Positions 41,968 to 53,646 are shown, counted from the stretch's first letter. The stretch is DNA of 64,000 nt from Poa pratensis (GCA_947311845.1 CAMZMU010000055.1:18228877-18292876); one strand, 5' to 3'. Notes: generated by a model from the letters alone, not told the origin. Program-made: numbers and translations.

Positions 41968-43100
41968 ATGTCTAGTTGTTACTTGCTATCAATGGATAAC
42001 TTCTTTCAAACTAAATTTTATTGGCATGGTGGGTTCACAGAGGGCCATCAAAAACATTTTAAGAAACACCGTTTGTCTGAAAAAGGGTACTATTATGGAA
42101 TTTTATTGAGAAAGTTAAAACATGTGCCTGGGATTTATGTAGGGTTTATGATGTAAAATGTTCTTGTGGATTGCGTCACCTTCCTTTCCAATGTGCTCAC
42201 AATGATAATGAAATCTTGTCTTCTTATGCTAATGGGGATTATGATTTTCATAATGTGGAGAGAATTGATGAATTTATTGCTTTTAAGGGGGCTTATGAAA
42301 TTGCTGCTTTATTTGACATTATTGCTAATGATGATATTACCCCTTATAAATCTAAGAATCTTGTTGTACTTAAATATTGTTTTGAGAATTACAAGGATAA
42401 TGGTTATATTACTGAATTTATTAATAGGATCTTTCCTCCAAAGGAGGAGACCATTTCCTTGCAGGAACATGTGGAAGAAGAAACTGCTGATGCTGAAATC
42501 TCATCGGATGAAAAAGAGGAGGAGAGTGATGAACAAAAGGAGGAAGAGTGGATTAACTACCCATGTCTACCTTCCAATGAGAGTAACTCTTTAACTCTTA
42601 CACTATTTGATTGCCCTCCATGCTTACAAGGAGGAAGAATGTTATGTTCCTGTGGATTCTCTTGAAATATTCCCTATGAATGAAACTTGTGGAAATAATT
42701 ATGCTACTGTTATTTATGAAAATCCATGCTATTTGATAAGTCTTATGATAATCCTCTATTTATGCCTAATTTCAAAATGCATGGTAATGAGAAAGTTTGC
42801 TTAGAAAATGTTTATGATAAAGCTTTAGATGATGGTCCTATATTGCTTGCTAATATTATGCATTCTACTATTGAGAGTGACCAATCATCTTGTTTTAATA
42901 TGTTTAAAAGTGGGTTTGAAATTTTTGATCCCACTACCTTGGAGCTTGATAAAAATTATGTGTTTGTAGATCATGAAAAGCATGCTTTATGTGATAGTTA
43001 TATTGTTGAATTTGTTCATGATTCTACTGAAAGTTATTATGAGAGAGGAAAAATTGTTGTAAAAGTTTTCAAGTCACTAAAACACCTCTCTTTGTGTTGA
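41968..43100 (+). pseudogene. decayed ORF of element A, function not recognised
   Basis: A Cys/Asp/Glu-rich protein can be followed through three frames: MSSCYLLSMDNFFQTKFYW; after a frame change, VKCSCGLRHLPFQCAHND, GAYEIAALFDIIANDDIT and an acidic run (SSDEKEEESDEQKEEEW); then SLEIFPMNETCGNNYATV, FMPNFKMHGNEKVCLENVY and LELDKNYVFVDHEKHALCD. It sits where gag should be, straight after LTR and primer site, but I see no known gag, protease or RT motif. The 2.7 kb from here to the second LTR has no convincing ORF. Confidence 0.45.
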
Positions 43101-45815
43101 AAGTTTTAAAGTTGCATTTGTTGCATCTTCCTATGCTAGTTGCTTTATGCTTCAATGATTTGTTTTACTACAAGATTCCTTTGCATAGGAAGTGGGTTAG
43201 ACTTAAAATGCGTTTGATATTTGCCTCTTGATTCTCTCAATTGTTTTCAACTCTTATTCTTATGAGAGCATCATTAAAATCTTCTAGCCTAGCTAAAAGG
43301 CATTAAAGAAAAGCGCTTATGGGACACAACCCATTATTTTATTTCTGCAATTTTTCTTTTTTTTGAGTCAAGGAGTTGTTTACTTCTGTAACAATTCCTT
43401 TGTATCTTTATTTTATCGCATTGTTGTGCCAAGTATTGCCTCTAATAGGAAGATGATGCTAGATTTGGATTTCTGCGCAGGAACAGATTTCTGCTGTTCA
43501 CCGTTTTAATTCTGTAAAATCACAGAAAAATTATTTAAATCTGAAATTTTTTGTGCGTGATCCTCAGATATGTACGCATCTTTCGTTAGTTTAAAGTTTT
43601 TCGATCTGAGCAACGTAAGTGCCTCGAAAAAATTCGTCTTTGCGGACTGTTCTGTTTAGACAGATTCTGTCTTTTATTTTTCGCATTCTCTCTTTTACTA
43701 GTGTTGAGTGGAATTCTTTTTTAGGGTGAAGAGCTTCACATAACATCAGTGGCAGTAGCTAATGTTAAAAGTAACGGTCATGTTTGTGTCCTTATAGAAC
43801 ATGTGAGTTTTTGATTGTGCACTAACCCTCTAATGAGAATTACTTTGAGTTTGGTGTGGCGGAAGTTTTCAAGGGTCAAGAGAGAAGGATGATATAATGT
43901 GATCAAGAAGAGTGAAGAGCTTAAGCTTGGGGATGCTCCCATGGATCACCCCAGCATATTTCAAGAAGACTCAAGCGTCTAAGCTTGGGGATGCCCAAGG
44001 CATCCCCTTCTTCATCAGCAACTTATCAGGTCATCTCTAGTGAAACTATATTTTAATTCTTTCACATCATATGTGCTTTACTTGGAGCGTCTGTGTGCTT
44101 TTATTTTCAGTATTTTATTTTTCTTATGGTCAACTTGATTGGACCCCAGCATTCTTGATTGGGAGAGAGACACGCTCCGCTTTTTCATATGAATACTCCT
44201 ATTCTTCACTTATACTTGTTGAGTATTCTTATCTAGCTATTGCTATGCTTTTAGCTCCTGTTTTGCATGCATCTCTTATTCAGAGCTGTTAGTTCTTTTA
44301 AAGAAAGTACTCTCTTGCTTCACTTATAATTGTTTGGAGAGTTTATGTTGAAATAAATTGATTGGTGTTTGGTTGGAACAGAAAATGTTGCATGTGGTAG
44401 ATGGTATAATGGAAAAAGCTTACATATTCTTGTAGATCATTGTATTGGATAATTTGATACTTGTCAATTGTTTTGAGTTATCAAGTAGTTCATGTTTAAG
44501 CTTTTGTATCATGTAGTTAAAACCTATTAATGAAGAACTACCGTAAAGCTCGTTGAAATTTGGTTTGCATGATTGGTATCTCTAAGGTCTAGATATTTTC
44601 TAGTAAAAGGGTTTGGTTAACAAGGAAGACAGTGTAGAGTCTTATAATGCTTGCAATATGTTTTCATATAAGTCTTGCTGTGTCGGTTGATATCCTGTGT
44701 TTGCTTCAAATAACCTTGCTAGCCTAAACTCTGTACTGAGAGGGAATGCTTCTCGTGCATCCAAAACCTTGAGCCAAAATCCATGCCATCTGTGTCCACC
44801 ATAACTACCTATATGTGGTATTTCCTTGCCATTCCAAGTAAATTTTTCATGTGCTACCTTTAAACTATTCAAACTTATTACTCCTATTTTGTGTCAATGT
44901 TTACCAAGCTCATGAGGACTTTACCACCGGACTAGCGGCATATACATCCGCTTATCCATTAATTTTGCAAAAAGAGCTGGCAAATGGGGTGCCCAGTCCC
45001 AATTAATTACAACTTTAACCGCTTAATTCTCTTCACATTTTTGCCCTGATTTATCAGTCAAGCAATGACAAACAGTGAAATATCTGCATGTGTAAACAAA
45101 AGAGAAAGAGGGATGATCTGCCTTGCTGGTAGAAATAACGTCCTTCATGGGAGCCGCTCTTAAAAGTCTGGTTGGCAGGGGTCATATTGTACTTTCCATT
45201 TTCTGATTCGTTGACAATTAACAAACACCTCTCAAAACTTATTTTTACTCTCTATATGATTTCAAAAACTTAAAAAGCTCTAGCACATGATTTAATCCCT
45301 GCTTCCCTCTGCGAAGGGCCTTTCTTTTACTTTTATGTTGAGTCAGTTTTCCTACTTCTTTCTATCTTAGAAGCAAACACTAGTGTCAACTTTGGTGCAA
45401 CAATTTTTATATGCTCGTATATTGCACTTATTATATGCTTTGTGTTGACAAATATCCATGAGATATATATGTTGAAAGTTGAAAGCAATTGCTGAAACTT
45501 AAATCTTCCTTTGTGTTGGTTAAATACCTTTTACTTAGAATCTATTGCTTTATGAGTTAACTCTTATGCAAAACTCTTTGATGCTTGTCTCGAAAGTACT
45601 ATTCATGAAAAGTTTTTGCTTATATGATTCAGTTGTTTGCTCATTATCTACTTGCTAGCAAACTATAGACCATTGACCTGGATCACTTCATTCATAACAT
45701 GTGCTTTACAATATTATTTGATCAAGATTATGATTGTAGCATGTCACCTCAGAAATTATTTTGTTTTTATCGTTTTACCTACTCGAGGACGAGTAGAACT
45801 AAGCTTGGGGATGCT
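43101..45815. other. non-coding interior of element A
   Basis: AT-rich, with AAGCTTGGGGATGC repeated at 43923, 43981 and 45803; the last forms the purine-rich tract just before the second LTR. No coding region is recognised. Confidence 0.5.
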
Positions 45816-47391
45816 TGATACGTCTCAAACGTATCTATAATTTCTGATGTTCCATGTTGATATTATACCAATTGTTACATGTTTTATATACACTTCATAG
45901 CATTTTTATGCATTTTCTGGGACTAACCTATTAACAAGATGCCACAGTGCCAGTTCCTGTTTTCTGCTGTTTTTGTATTCCAGAAAAGCTAGTCTGGAAA
46001 TATTCTCGGAATTGGACGAAACTTGGACAGAACCTCCTATTTTTCCAACACGAAGACGGAGTCCAGAGGAGACACGGAGGGGAGCCACGTGGCAGCCACA
46101 CCATGGGGCCGCGGGCCCCCCTGCCGCGCGTGGGGTGGTGTGGGGCCCTCGTGGCTCCGCAGCCGCCGCCCTTTCGCCTATTTATTCTTCTCGACGCGAA
46201 AACCCTAAATACCCGAGCCATTATCCACGAAAAGTTCCAGAGACGCCGCCGCCGTCAACCCTAGCTCGGGAGGGTTCAGAAGCTCTTCCCGGCACCCTGC
46301 CGGAGAGGGGAATCATCACCGGAGGGCTCTACATCACCATGCCTGCCTCCGGAGTGATGCGTGAGTAGTTCATCCTTGGACTACGGGTCCATGGCAGTAG
46401 CTAGATGGTTGTCTCTCCACTTTATGCTATCATGTTTAGATCTTGTGAGCTGCCTATCATGATCAAGATCATCTTATTGTAATGCTACATGTTGTGTTTG
46501 CTGGGATCCGATGAATATTGAATACTATGTCAAGTTGATTATCAATCTATCTTATATGTTATTTATGATCTTGCATGCTTTCCGTTACTAGTAGATGCTT
46601 TGGCCAAGTAGATGCTTGTAACTCCAAGAGTGAGTATTTATGCTAGATAGTGGGTTCATGCCTCCGGTAATCTGGGAGAGTGACAATAACTTCTAAGATT
46701 GTGGATGTGCTGTTGCCACTAGGGATAAAATAACCGATGCTTAGCTTAAGGGTACGCCGTTAGGTCTAATGCATTTGTTTACATTACGCACATTACTTAA
46801 TGCAATTATCCGTTGCTTGCAACTTAATACCAACGGGGAACTCGGTATGACAACCTGGCGGTGGATTATTAGTCATAGACGCTGTTGGATAACGGTCTAT
46901 GTATTTTGTCGTAATGCCCACATGAATATCATAGTAATCATCATGTCATATATATGCATTGTCATGCGCTCAATATTTTGTCAATTGCCCAGCTGTAATT
47001 TGTTCACCCAGCATGTTAGTTATCTTTTATGGAGAGACACCACTAGTGAACTGTGGACCCCGGTCCATTCTTTTACACTGATAATACAACCAACTGCAAA
47101 CATGTTCCTTTTCATTCTCTGCAATTTACTACTGTTTTCCACACCATACGTTTAATCCTTTGTTTTCAGCAAGCCGGTGAGATTGACAACCTCACTGTTT
47201 CGTTGGGGCAAAGTAGTTTGATTGTGTTGTGTGCAGATTCCACGTCAGCGCGCCACTGACAACCTTCCGAAGTGATTTCTTGCTCCTACTGGTTCGATTA
47301 AACCTTGGTTTCATACTGAGGGAAAACTGCTTCTATACTACATCATACCTTTCTCTTGGGTTTCCCAATGAATGTGTGATCCACGCAATCA
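45816..47391 (+). repeat. element A second LTR, uninterrupted
   Basis: About 1576 bp, TGATACGTCTC...CGCAATCA. Roughly thirty differences from the split first LTR by eye (~2%). It preserves the uninterrupted site for element B (GACGCCGCCGCCGTC region near 46243-46255). Confidence 0.85.
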
Positions 47392-47502
47392 AGCATATTT
47401 TCTGGCGCCGTTGCCGGGGAGCAGAAGCACTTCGGTTCAGAAATCTCCTTCCACACGCCATATTTCCTGGCGCCGTTGAGCAAGAGGATTTCTGCAAGGG
47501 AT
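47392..47502 (+). repeat. second, truncated copy of element A interior
   Basis: Repeats 41726-41836 (primer site TGGCGCCGTTGCCGGGG, then AGCAGAAGCACTTCGG and GAGCAAGAGGATTTCTGC) and stops where copia gag begins. An LTR followed by interior rather than target DNA shows the element was at some time LTR-interior-LTR-interior. Confidence 0.85.
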
Positions 47503-48511
47503 TTCTGCGACCATTGCCGCCTCCGTTTCCTCCTCCATTGCGCCGTTGCCACCGTTGCCGCCAGGGCGACCCTGACTGCCCTGGCCTTGACAGCCTTGGC
47601 CATAGCTGCCTTGGCCAAAGCCGCTCTGCCCCTGCTGGTTATAGCCACCAGTGGGACGGCCGCCACTAGGGCGACCAGAATCGTTGGCGCGACCCGGGTT
47701 GGCGTTGTAGACCGGCGCGACGCAACGTTGGTGGAGGACGTCCAATCCTCTGTCTCCGACTGCTGCTGATGGAGGGCTTCGTAGTGGAGAACACTAGAGT
47801 AGAACGCGGTGAGCGTGATAGGCCCCGCGAAGTTCATCGAAGCGGCAATAGGGTTAAACACCGAGCCAAGCCCGGTCAGCATGTAATCGATGATCTCGTC
47901 ATCGCGAAGAGGGAGCCGGCGGCGGCCATGGCGTCAGCGAGTGCCTTCACCCTCTGCATATACTCACCAGCAGGCTTGTCTCCCTTGCGCAACGCCTGAA
48001 TTTGACGCCGGACATTCCGAACACCAGCGCTATTCTCTGCGTTGAACATGGCTTGCACCGCCGCCCATGCAGCAGCAGCCGTGGTGCAGCCGATCAACTG
48101 GGCTGAGATCTCCTCGTGCATCGATCCAAGGAGAAGCCCAAGGACCTTCTGATCGAGGGTCCACCAGTACTCGTAGTCAGGGTTGGACACGACCCGAGCA
48201 ACATCGCCGGTTCCTGTCGTCACGGTCTGGGCCGGCGCCTTCGCCGAGCCATCAAGGAAACCATGGAGGCGCGCTCCGGCGAAGTTGGGGAGGGTAAGTG
48301 CCCTCCACAAGATGAAGTTGTTGCGATCCAAACGGACCGCGATGGGCGGAACAGCTAGGATGGCCGCCAAAGCTGAGGGTGGAGAGATGGTGGGGGCAGA
48401 CACGGCGAGCGAGAGGGCGGACGCGGTGGATGACATCGCGGCGGCGGCGGCGAGAGAGACGCGGCGGCGGCTGCGGAGAGGTGTGGCGGCGGCGGCTAGG
48501 ATAAGGAGCAC
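47503..48511 (-). pseudogene. copia gag, 3'-truncated
   Basis: Minus-strand protein from an ATG at 48511 (or MSSTASALS 25 codons on). It has the copia gag/UBN2 pattern: VRLDRNNFILWRALTLPNF, LHGFLDGSAKAP, YEYWWTLDQKVLGLLLGSM, AWAAVQAMFNAENSAG and VRRQIQALRKGDKPAGEYM. After a frame change near 47880 it continues into the Gly/Gln-rich stretch (GGYNQQGQSGFGQGSYGQG). The CCHC zinc knuckle and the protease that should follow are missing, removed at the junction with element A at 47502/47503. Confidence 0.82.
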
Positions 48512-48526
48512 TCGGCTTTGATACCA
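48505..48526 (-). promoter_or_regulatory. copia primer binding site
   Basis: Minus-strand TGGTATCAAAGCCGAG abuts the 5' LTR; one base off the initiator tRNA-Met match TGGTATCAGAGC. Confidence 0.8.
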
Positions 48527-48663
48527 AGTTAAAAGATTAGGGTTCCGTGGGGCTTAGCCTCACCACGTTCTTCCTTTATATATAACGATCAGCACAATTA
48601 CAATTGGATTACACTACATACAATACGTACGATGACAGGACTCTAGACTGACCTATGTTAACA
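48527..48663 (-). repeat. copia 5' LTR
   Basis: 137 bp, 98.5% equal to the LTR at 21635-21771. Contains TTATATATAAAGG on minus as a promoter TATA candidate. Confidence 0.9.
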
Positions 48664-48668
48664 TACTT

Positions 48669-51551
48669 CTTTTTAATTTTTAGGTGCGAAGGCAAACAAT
48701 GAGCGGGCACTGCATTCTCACCATCTTCTTATTCTACCTCGAAAATTTTATTCATATAATCTGACAATATCAGTACTAATTTTGTAGACTATCTGTGTCA
48801 AGGCTAGAATAGGAGGAAGATGCAGACTTTGTGCTTCACTGAATCACTGGTACATATTTATGGTACATATTTCTGCAATATTAGTATACTTAAGCTCCCG
48901 TACAAGTTTGCACAATAGATTGATTAAAGCTCTACTACAGATTTGCCAGGATATAGTACTACTCAAGAGGAAGAGTAAGCATCAGAATCAACGTGGGATT
49001 GTAAGTAGAGCCCAACAACAGTACATGTGGAGAGAGAAAACAAGCTTCAGAGTTCAGTATTTTTTAGTTTCAGATTTTGTGATTCATAAGAAAGACTAAT
49101 ATATATGACTAATGCACCAACTTGCCATGCACTTTATTTGAAATTAGTATTGAACGGGGAACACTTGATCTTAGTTCAAAAAATAAAATGTTTGGTCCAT
49201 GTTAGCCAAAACAAGAAACAACATCCAAGGACTGCCTATTTATTTATTTTCTTCTTATGTTCTGAAACACTACAGAATGGTAAACGGGTAGAACAAAAGC
49301 AAGTCGGCATCCTTAACTATTACAACTCATAAATCATTTTGCTTATGCTCTACAGGCCAAGGTCCCAAACAAGTTATCTTCTGTGTTCTGTGGAACTCGG
49401 GAGAAGTGTTCTGCTTGTAGAAAGACTGTGTAGCGATTGGAGAAGGTAAACAATTCTCTTTAATGATCAAGCATTTGTCATTTACTTGTTCATCTCTCAA
49501 CTTTTGACCAACAAAACTGAAGCAGCAATAGAATTTACTGGAGATTTTACTGCCACTTGCCGTATGATCTACTTTGAAGTGGGGTTGAATCAATATTTCG
49601 AAATTATATTCCAAGCATTATATTTGTATGTTGGGTGATTGCATTTCTGAATCATAGTAGAACTACCGTTGTGTTGTATTTTTTATTTCTTTCGGAAGAA
49701 TGCATTTACAAAAATAGAGGTTGTACCAAATATAAATGATGGCTTGGCTTAAAATGCAACATTTTCATTTTTGAATCTTATTTTGCTTCCAGTATTCATG
49801 ATTTAAGTTGCATTGCCAACATGTGCATTGCTCAGCCTTTGGCATTGTTCCGGTTGTCTATGAAGAAACTTGAGGTGCGAGGTATAAGTGGCTCTTTTTT
49901 CATTCTTAGTAAATCCTTTCTTTTTCTTTTGTGCGATGTGTTTGGCCATGGTTCGTTGTTGAAAATCCAGAATCATGCTGAGACTCATCTATAATCCACT
50001 CAAGAAGGTACAAACATATCTCACTTGTGCTCTTGAAACTTTTTGTTTATTGATATCTCTCATCTAACCGAGGTTAGTTGCAGCTAGCTAATTCCTGTTG
50101 CCCATAAACATCTCCATCAACTCATTCATTTTCAGTGTATTTGTCCTGCATCCAAGGTCACTCTCAGAATATAGCTTCAGCATATATCACCAAACAATTG
50201 AAAAAAAGGCTTTCTTCATATGATCGTGAAATCTTCTAACTACCATCCGACGTGATTGCTTAATACATGAGGCTCTCTATTCCTCTAAAAAATAAAAAAA
50301 AATGGGCAAAAGAAATTTTAGAGGGCAATTTGGAGGAGATTTTTTTTTCCAGATTCCTAAAAACGTAGTAAAACTATAAAGTGGAATTATATGTTTCGAT
50401 AATAAAACTATAAAGGTGTTCTATATGTTTTCAATGCCAGATTACAACTATATGTTCCGATATTGGCTTCTGCATTATACTTATTTAATACAAAGTCATG
50501 TTTAAGGTTTTAACTAATTAAAGAGACAGTTTATTGATGTTCCTTTTTTTGTCCCCATAACAATATTAGTAAGCTTCATTAGCATTTGCTGTCATTTTTT
50601 AAGTATAGTTCATTGTACTGTTCTTGGAATACTCTGAGACTTGTTTTTGTGACTACTATGTTCTAATTATTCTATTCACAGATTATTGATCACTGAATTG
50701 CCAGAATTACTAGCATGCGTTGTCATTTTTCATCTGGTCATGCAGAAAAAAGTTCACTCCGGAACTTTTGCACCTTCTATTAGTTTTATTGCGAAATTCA
50801 TCTAGGCTTTACACGCGTCTCTTATCACGCAAGAGGAAGTACTAGCATACATTGACAGTTGACACAAGGAAATCACCAAGCTTAAGGTTTATAAGACATA
50901 CTGTGTGATATGTTCACTGATTTTCTCATCTTTCCATGAGTTACTTTCCTTTTGCACGAAAAGAAGATGACGATGCCTTGCCACTAGGCCAAGAGAGAGC
51001 TAGGGAGGGAGATTCTTTTGCAGCTTGTCAAGTTACCATTTTTTTTGTAAATATTGTTACATATAGACACTTAACTTGGGCATTGCATGGAACGTGCATG
51101 GGCTTAGCTACTCATTTTGTAAATAATATTTATTTATCATTGAAGCATCTACTTAGGTGTCCTTTCTTATGGTTGTGGATTCTCATGTAGTGATAGCTGC
51201 TAATTTTTTTATCGAGACAAAGAATGGAAGAATAAGATCATGTTGTCATGCCACACAGTTTGAAAATAGACATTGGAGACAAGATGAGAGGGGATGTGAA
51301 ATGATGGATAATTATTTTGATTAATTATTATTATTGCTTCATGATTATTTCTTTGCAGAAAAATAGTAAATTCGAACTACCAATGTCGCAAAAATTGAAT
51401 TGAAGCAGTCACTCAATTTAATGAGTAAAAAGTGTTGCTATGGTACAATAAAAAAAGGACGGCAAATGAGTTTAACTCTTTACTTACCGGAATTTCAACG
51501 GAGAGAATATGTACTAAGTTTACACGTGCATTGCACGTGCACGATTACTAG
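48669..51551 (+). other. 3' portion of Helitron 2
   Basis: AT-rich sequence without a domain-bearing ORF. An acceptor-like TTTTTAATTTTTAG|GTGCGAAGG occurs at ~48685 and TAATTTTGTAG at ~48787. The Helitron 3' end has the palindrome CACGTGCA-T-TGCACGTG at 51523-51539 and CTAG at 51548-51551. Confidence 0.55.
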
Positions 51552-52165
51552 TATCAGAAGGGTAACACCAAATCTAGGATAATTTTCTGTTTGCGTAAAC
51601 AAAGAGGTCCAGATCCAATAGAGTGAAGACGTGACAAAAGCAATGACGGATACGTTCGCGCCGTTTCTCTTGTATTTAAACGAGAATGATTGAAAGGTAT
51701 ACATGCTCACATGGCTCTTGGTGTACGTGGCAACATTACTAGGCACGCTATGTGAATCTCATCTCCTGGATAGGATAAACTACTACAGCGATCCAACTTT
51801 ATACTTGCGCGATATAGTTGCTCAATTATTCAACTGTGCAAAGCATCAAGTCAAGATATCATTTCTGCACTAGATTCGGTGGGTCAGTTCTCACTGTGTT
51901 GATGTGTTTTTATATAGCTTATTAGCTTATCAGGTAATGACTCATACAACCTGTTCACAGTTCACTTAGTTTATTTTTGAAACGAGACAAAAACTTTGTC
52001 TTTATATTGATATAGGAGAAGCAAACATCACATGGCCTAAGCCAAAGTAAAAACCCAAAAACAAGATGGGCGCTAGAAACTAGATCAACCCACTATTTGT
52101 CAACTTCACGTTGTAACGGCAAGTTTATATTGCCCGGCCCACCATTATAATTATTTACTATCCAT
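51552..52165. repeat. tandem host duplication, copy 2, right part
   Basis: Starts TATCAGAAGGGTAACACC, matching 12773 onward, and preserves the CACTA empty site at 51876-51878 (GATTCGGTGGGTC). Ends ...TACTATCCAT at 52165. Contains one later insertion at 51974-52093. Confidence 0.85.
51974..52093 (-). mobile_element. 5'-truncated LINE tail in duplication copy 2
   Basis: About 120 bp absent from copy 1. On minus it ends in a short A run preceded by a GACAAA/TTTGTC stem. The LINE at 60002 has the same arrangement (GGGGCAA/TTGCCCC stem, then poly(A)). Four host bases (AAGA) are missing at the insertion point and no target duplication is seen. Confidence 0.55.
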
Positions 52166-52628
52166 GTTTTGTATGCATGCTGACTAATACATACAGCACA
52201 ATGAGATCTCAAATTGAGCATGACATGCATGAAATTTATTTGGAAAATTTGCACACTTCAGGCTAATTTGCTCCCCGCCTGGCCGATGTTTCTTCACCGT
52301 TTTCGCCTGGTAAGAGTGCTAATTCATGCACGGTTACCTCATAAGAGTTCACCGTTTTTGCGTAGCTTTTTTCTATTAAGTGCATATGTAGCCCAAAAGT
52401 AACCGGTATTTTAGTTGTGCTTTTTCTTGTTAACAGTCTCCCTCTAGCTTTGTTTTTTCTTCTCAACTACATTTTACCAACTATATTTTTTCTCTTCATC
52501 CGATTTTTCATTTACAAAATTATCATTCAGCTACGCTTTTATTTTCAATGCATCAAATCAACTGGATTTCTTCACAGCTGTGCCTTTTTCTCTCTTAGTG
52601 TGTCCTTTCAATTCGGAAAGTGCATTTA
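52166..52628. other. spacer
   Basis: Mixed AT-rich DNA, no gene or repeat ends recognised. Confidence 0.4.
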
Positions 52629-53021
52629 GAGGCCGCGCTCCACATAGCTCTTTATTTTTCAAAATTCGAAAATCATATTTCAAAGTTCTAATAAATTCTG
52701 AAAATAATACCGGACGTAGACAATAGTGTGTATTCTACCAACATGCAAAATCTGAGCTCAAAACAATTCATATTTCTGGCTACATAAAAATAATAAAGTC
52801 TGATAGATTTTGGAGTGTTCAACATTTGCACTATTCACTTCTTTCAGATTCAAATTTTGTCATTTTCGCACAGGCCAAAATATAATATATTTATTTTGAT
52901 AATTTACACGTTGGTAGAAGACAACGTAATCGACATCAAGATTTTTTTTAGATTTTCTTGAAACTCCAAAATATGATTTTTCGAATTTTGCAAAATAAAG
53001 ACCTATATGAAGCTCGGCCTC
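52629..53021. mobile_element. long-TIR miniature element, possibly Mutator-like
   Basis: The left end GAGGCCGCGCTCCACATAG and the inverted right end GAGGCCGAGCTTCATATAG match over ~55 bp, including the shared core CTTTATTTT-CAAAATTCGAAAA. It is 393 bp and AT-rich inside, with no ORF. Long inverted repeats fit a Mutator-type MITE, but no 9-bp target duplication is evident. Confidence 0.6.
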
Positions 53022-53646
53022 CAAATCACCGCTCTCCTTTCAATTGTGGTTTATCTTCTCCTCTACTCTTCTCAATAGTGTTTTTTCGACCATGTCATTT
53101 CAAATGCTTTTTTCGTCTCAAGTATGTTTATTCAACCATGTTCTCTGAAATGTGATTCTTCTTCTCAATTGCATCCTATCATTTGTGCTTCTCATTCTCA
53201 ATTAAACTCTTTCAACTGCAGAACAAGTTTCGGCGGAATCCAAAGCTTATATTTTTTTTGTGTAAATCATATCTCTCTAGTTAATGTGGGTGCTCCTCCT
53301 TGTATAACCGGTTGAGGGCGATGCCAGTTGGCAATGACACAATTGAGAGTTGTGCGCTTGACAATGATAAAACTGAGAAAGGTGTGATCTATGTAGATAT
53401 AACAGAGAGTGGTGCAATTGACAAGGATGAAGTTAACATCGTGCAGTTAACAGGGATGCAATTGAGAGGTGTGCAGTTAACACCTATGAAGTTGAGAGCA
53501 GTACTGTTGGCAATTTAAGTTTGAGAGCACAACCGTTAAAAAATTTGTATTATCTCAAATGCATCAAATTCACTCTTTAGAAGAGACTCGTAAACCTGTT
53601 TCGAGAATAATCGCTCCCTTGGACTGGCGTTTTCCATGCAGTATTG
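53022..53646. other. spacer
   Basis: No gene. The stretch 53330-53520 has a loose repetition of GTGCAGTTAACA / GAGAGTTGTGCG-like phrases, too diverged to call a tandem repeat. Confidence 0.35.

Larger units (their letters stand above)
24902..47502 (+). mobile_element. gypsy-type element A, non-autonomous, with truncated tandem end
   Basis: The LTR (~1.58 kb, starting TGATACGTCTCAAACG) is at 24902-25338 plus 40579-41725 (split by element B) and again at 45816-47391. After each LTR comes TGGCGCCGTTGCCGGGG, a primer site found in several grass gypsy families. The interior (41726-45815) has only decayed ORFs with no RT or integrase, so the element depends on a partner. The second LTR is followed not by target DNA but by another 111 bp of interior, ending abruptly at 47502 against copia gag. 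LTR length and sequence remind me of the Sabrina-like group of Triticeae, which I cannot verify here. The two LTRs differ by roughly 2%. Confidence 0.82.
21635..48663 (-). mobile_element. Ty1/copia retrotransposon, interrupted
   Basis: 137-bp LTRs at 21635-21771 and 48527-48663 start TGTTAACATAGG on the minus strand and differ at two positions. The target duplication TACTT lies at 21630-21634 and 48664-48668. Next to the 5' LTR (right side) is TGGTATCAAAGCC, the initiator tRNA-Met primer site; next to the 3' LTR is the purine tract TTGAGGGCGAG. Coding order on minus is gag, (gap), GAG-pre, integrase, RT, RNase H: the copia order. Element A replaced or removed the zinc-knuckle/protease region between gag and GAG-pre. 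Multiple stops make it non-functional. Confidence 0.9.
20943..51551 (+). mobile_element. Helitron 2, host of the nested retroelements
   Basis: Starts TCTAGACTAATATAAAAAG at 20943 after an A and ends CACGATTACTAG at 51551 before a T. An 8-bp palindrome (CACGTGCA/TGCACGTG) lies 8 bases before CTAG. TC start, hairpin, CTAG end and A^T target are all present. The paralogous empty site AACTAA^TATTAGAAGGG at 12772/12773 proves the borders. Without the copia nest (21635-48663 plus one 5-bp target copy) it is ~3.6 kb. No RepHel was seen, so it is non-autonomous. Its 5' part is GC-rich and exon-like; its 3' part (48669-51522) is AT-rich with no clear ORF. Confidence 0.85.

Noticed and set aside
44642..44872. 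76-residue minus-strand frame inside element A
   Set aside because: It looks moderately protein-like, but has no domain and no conserved partner, and element A is otherwise non-coding here.
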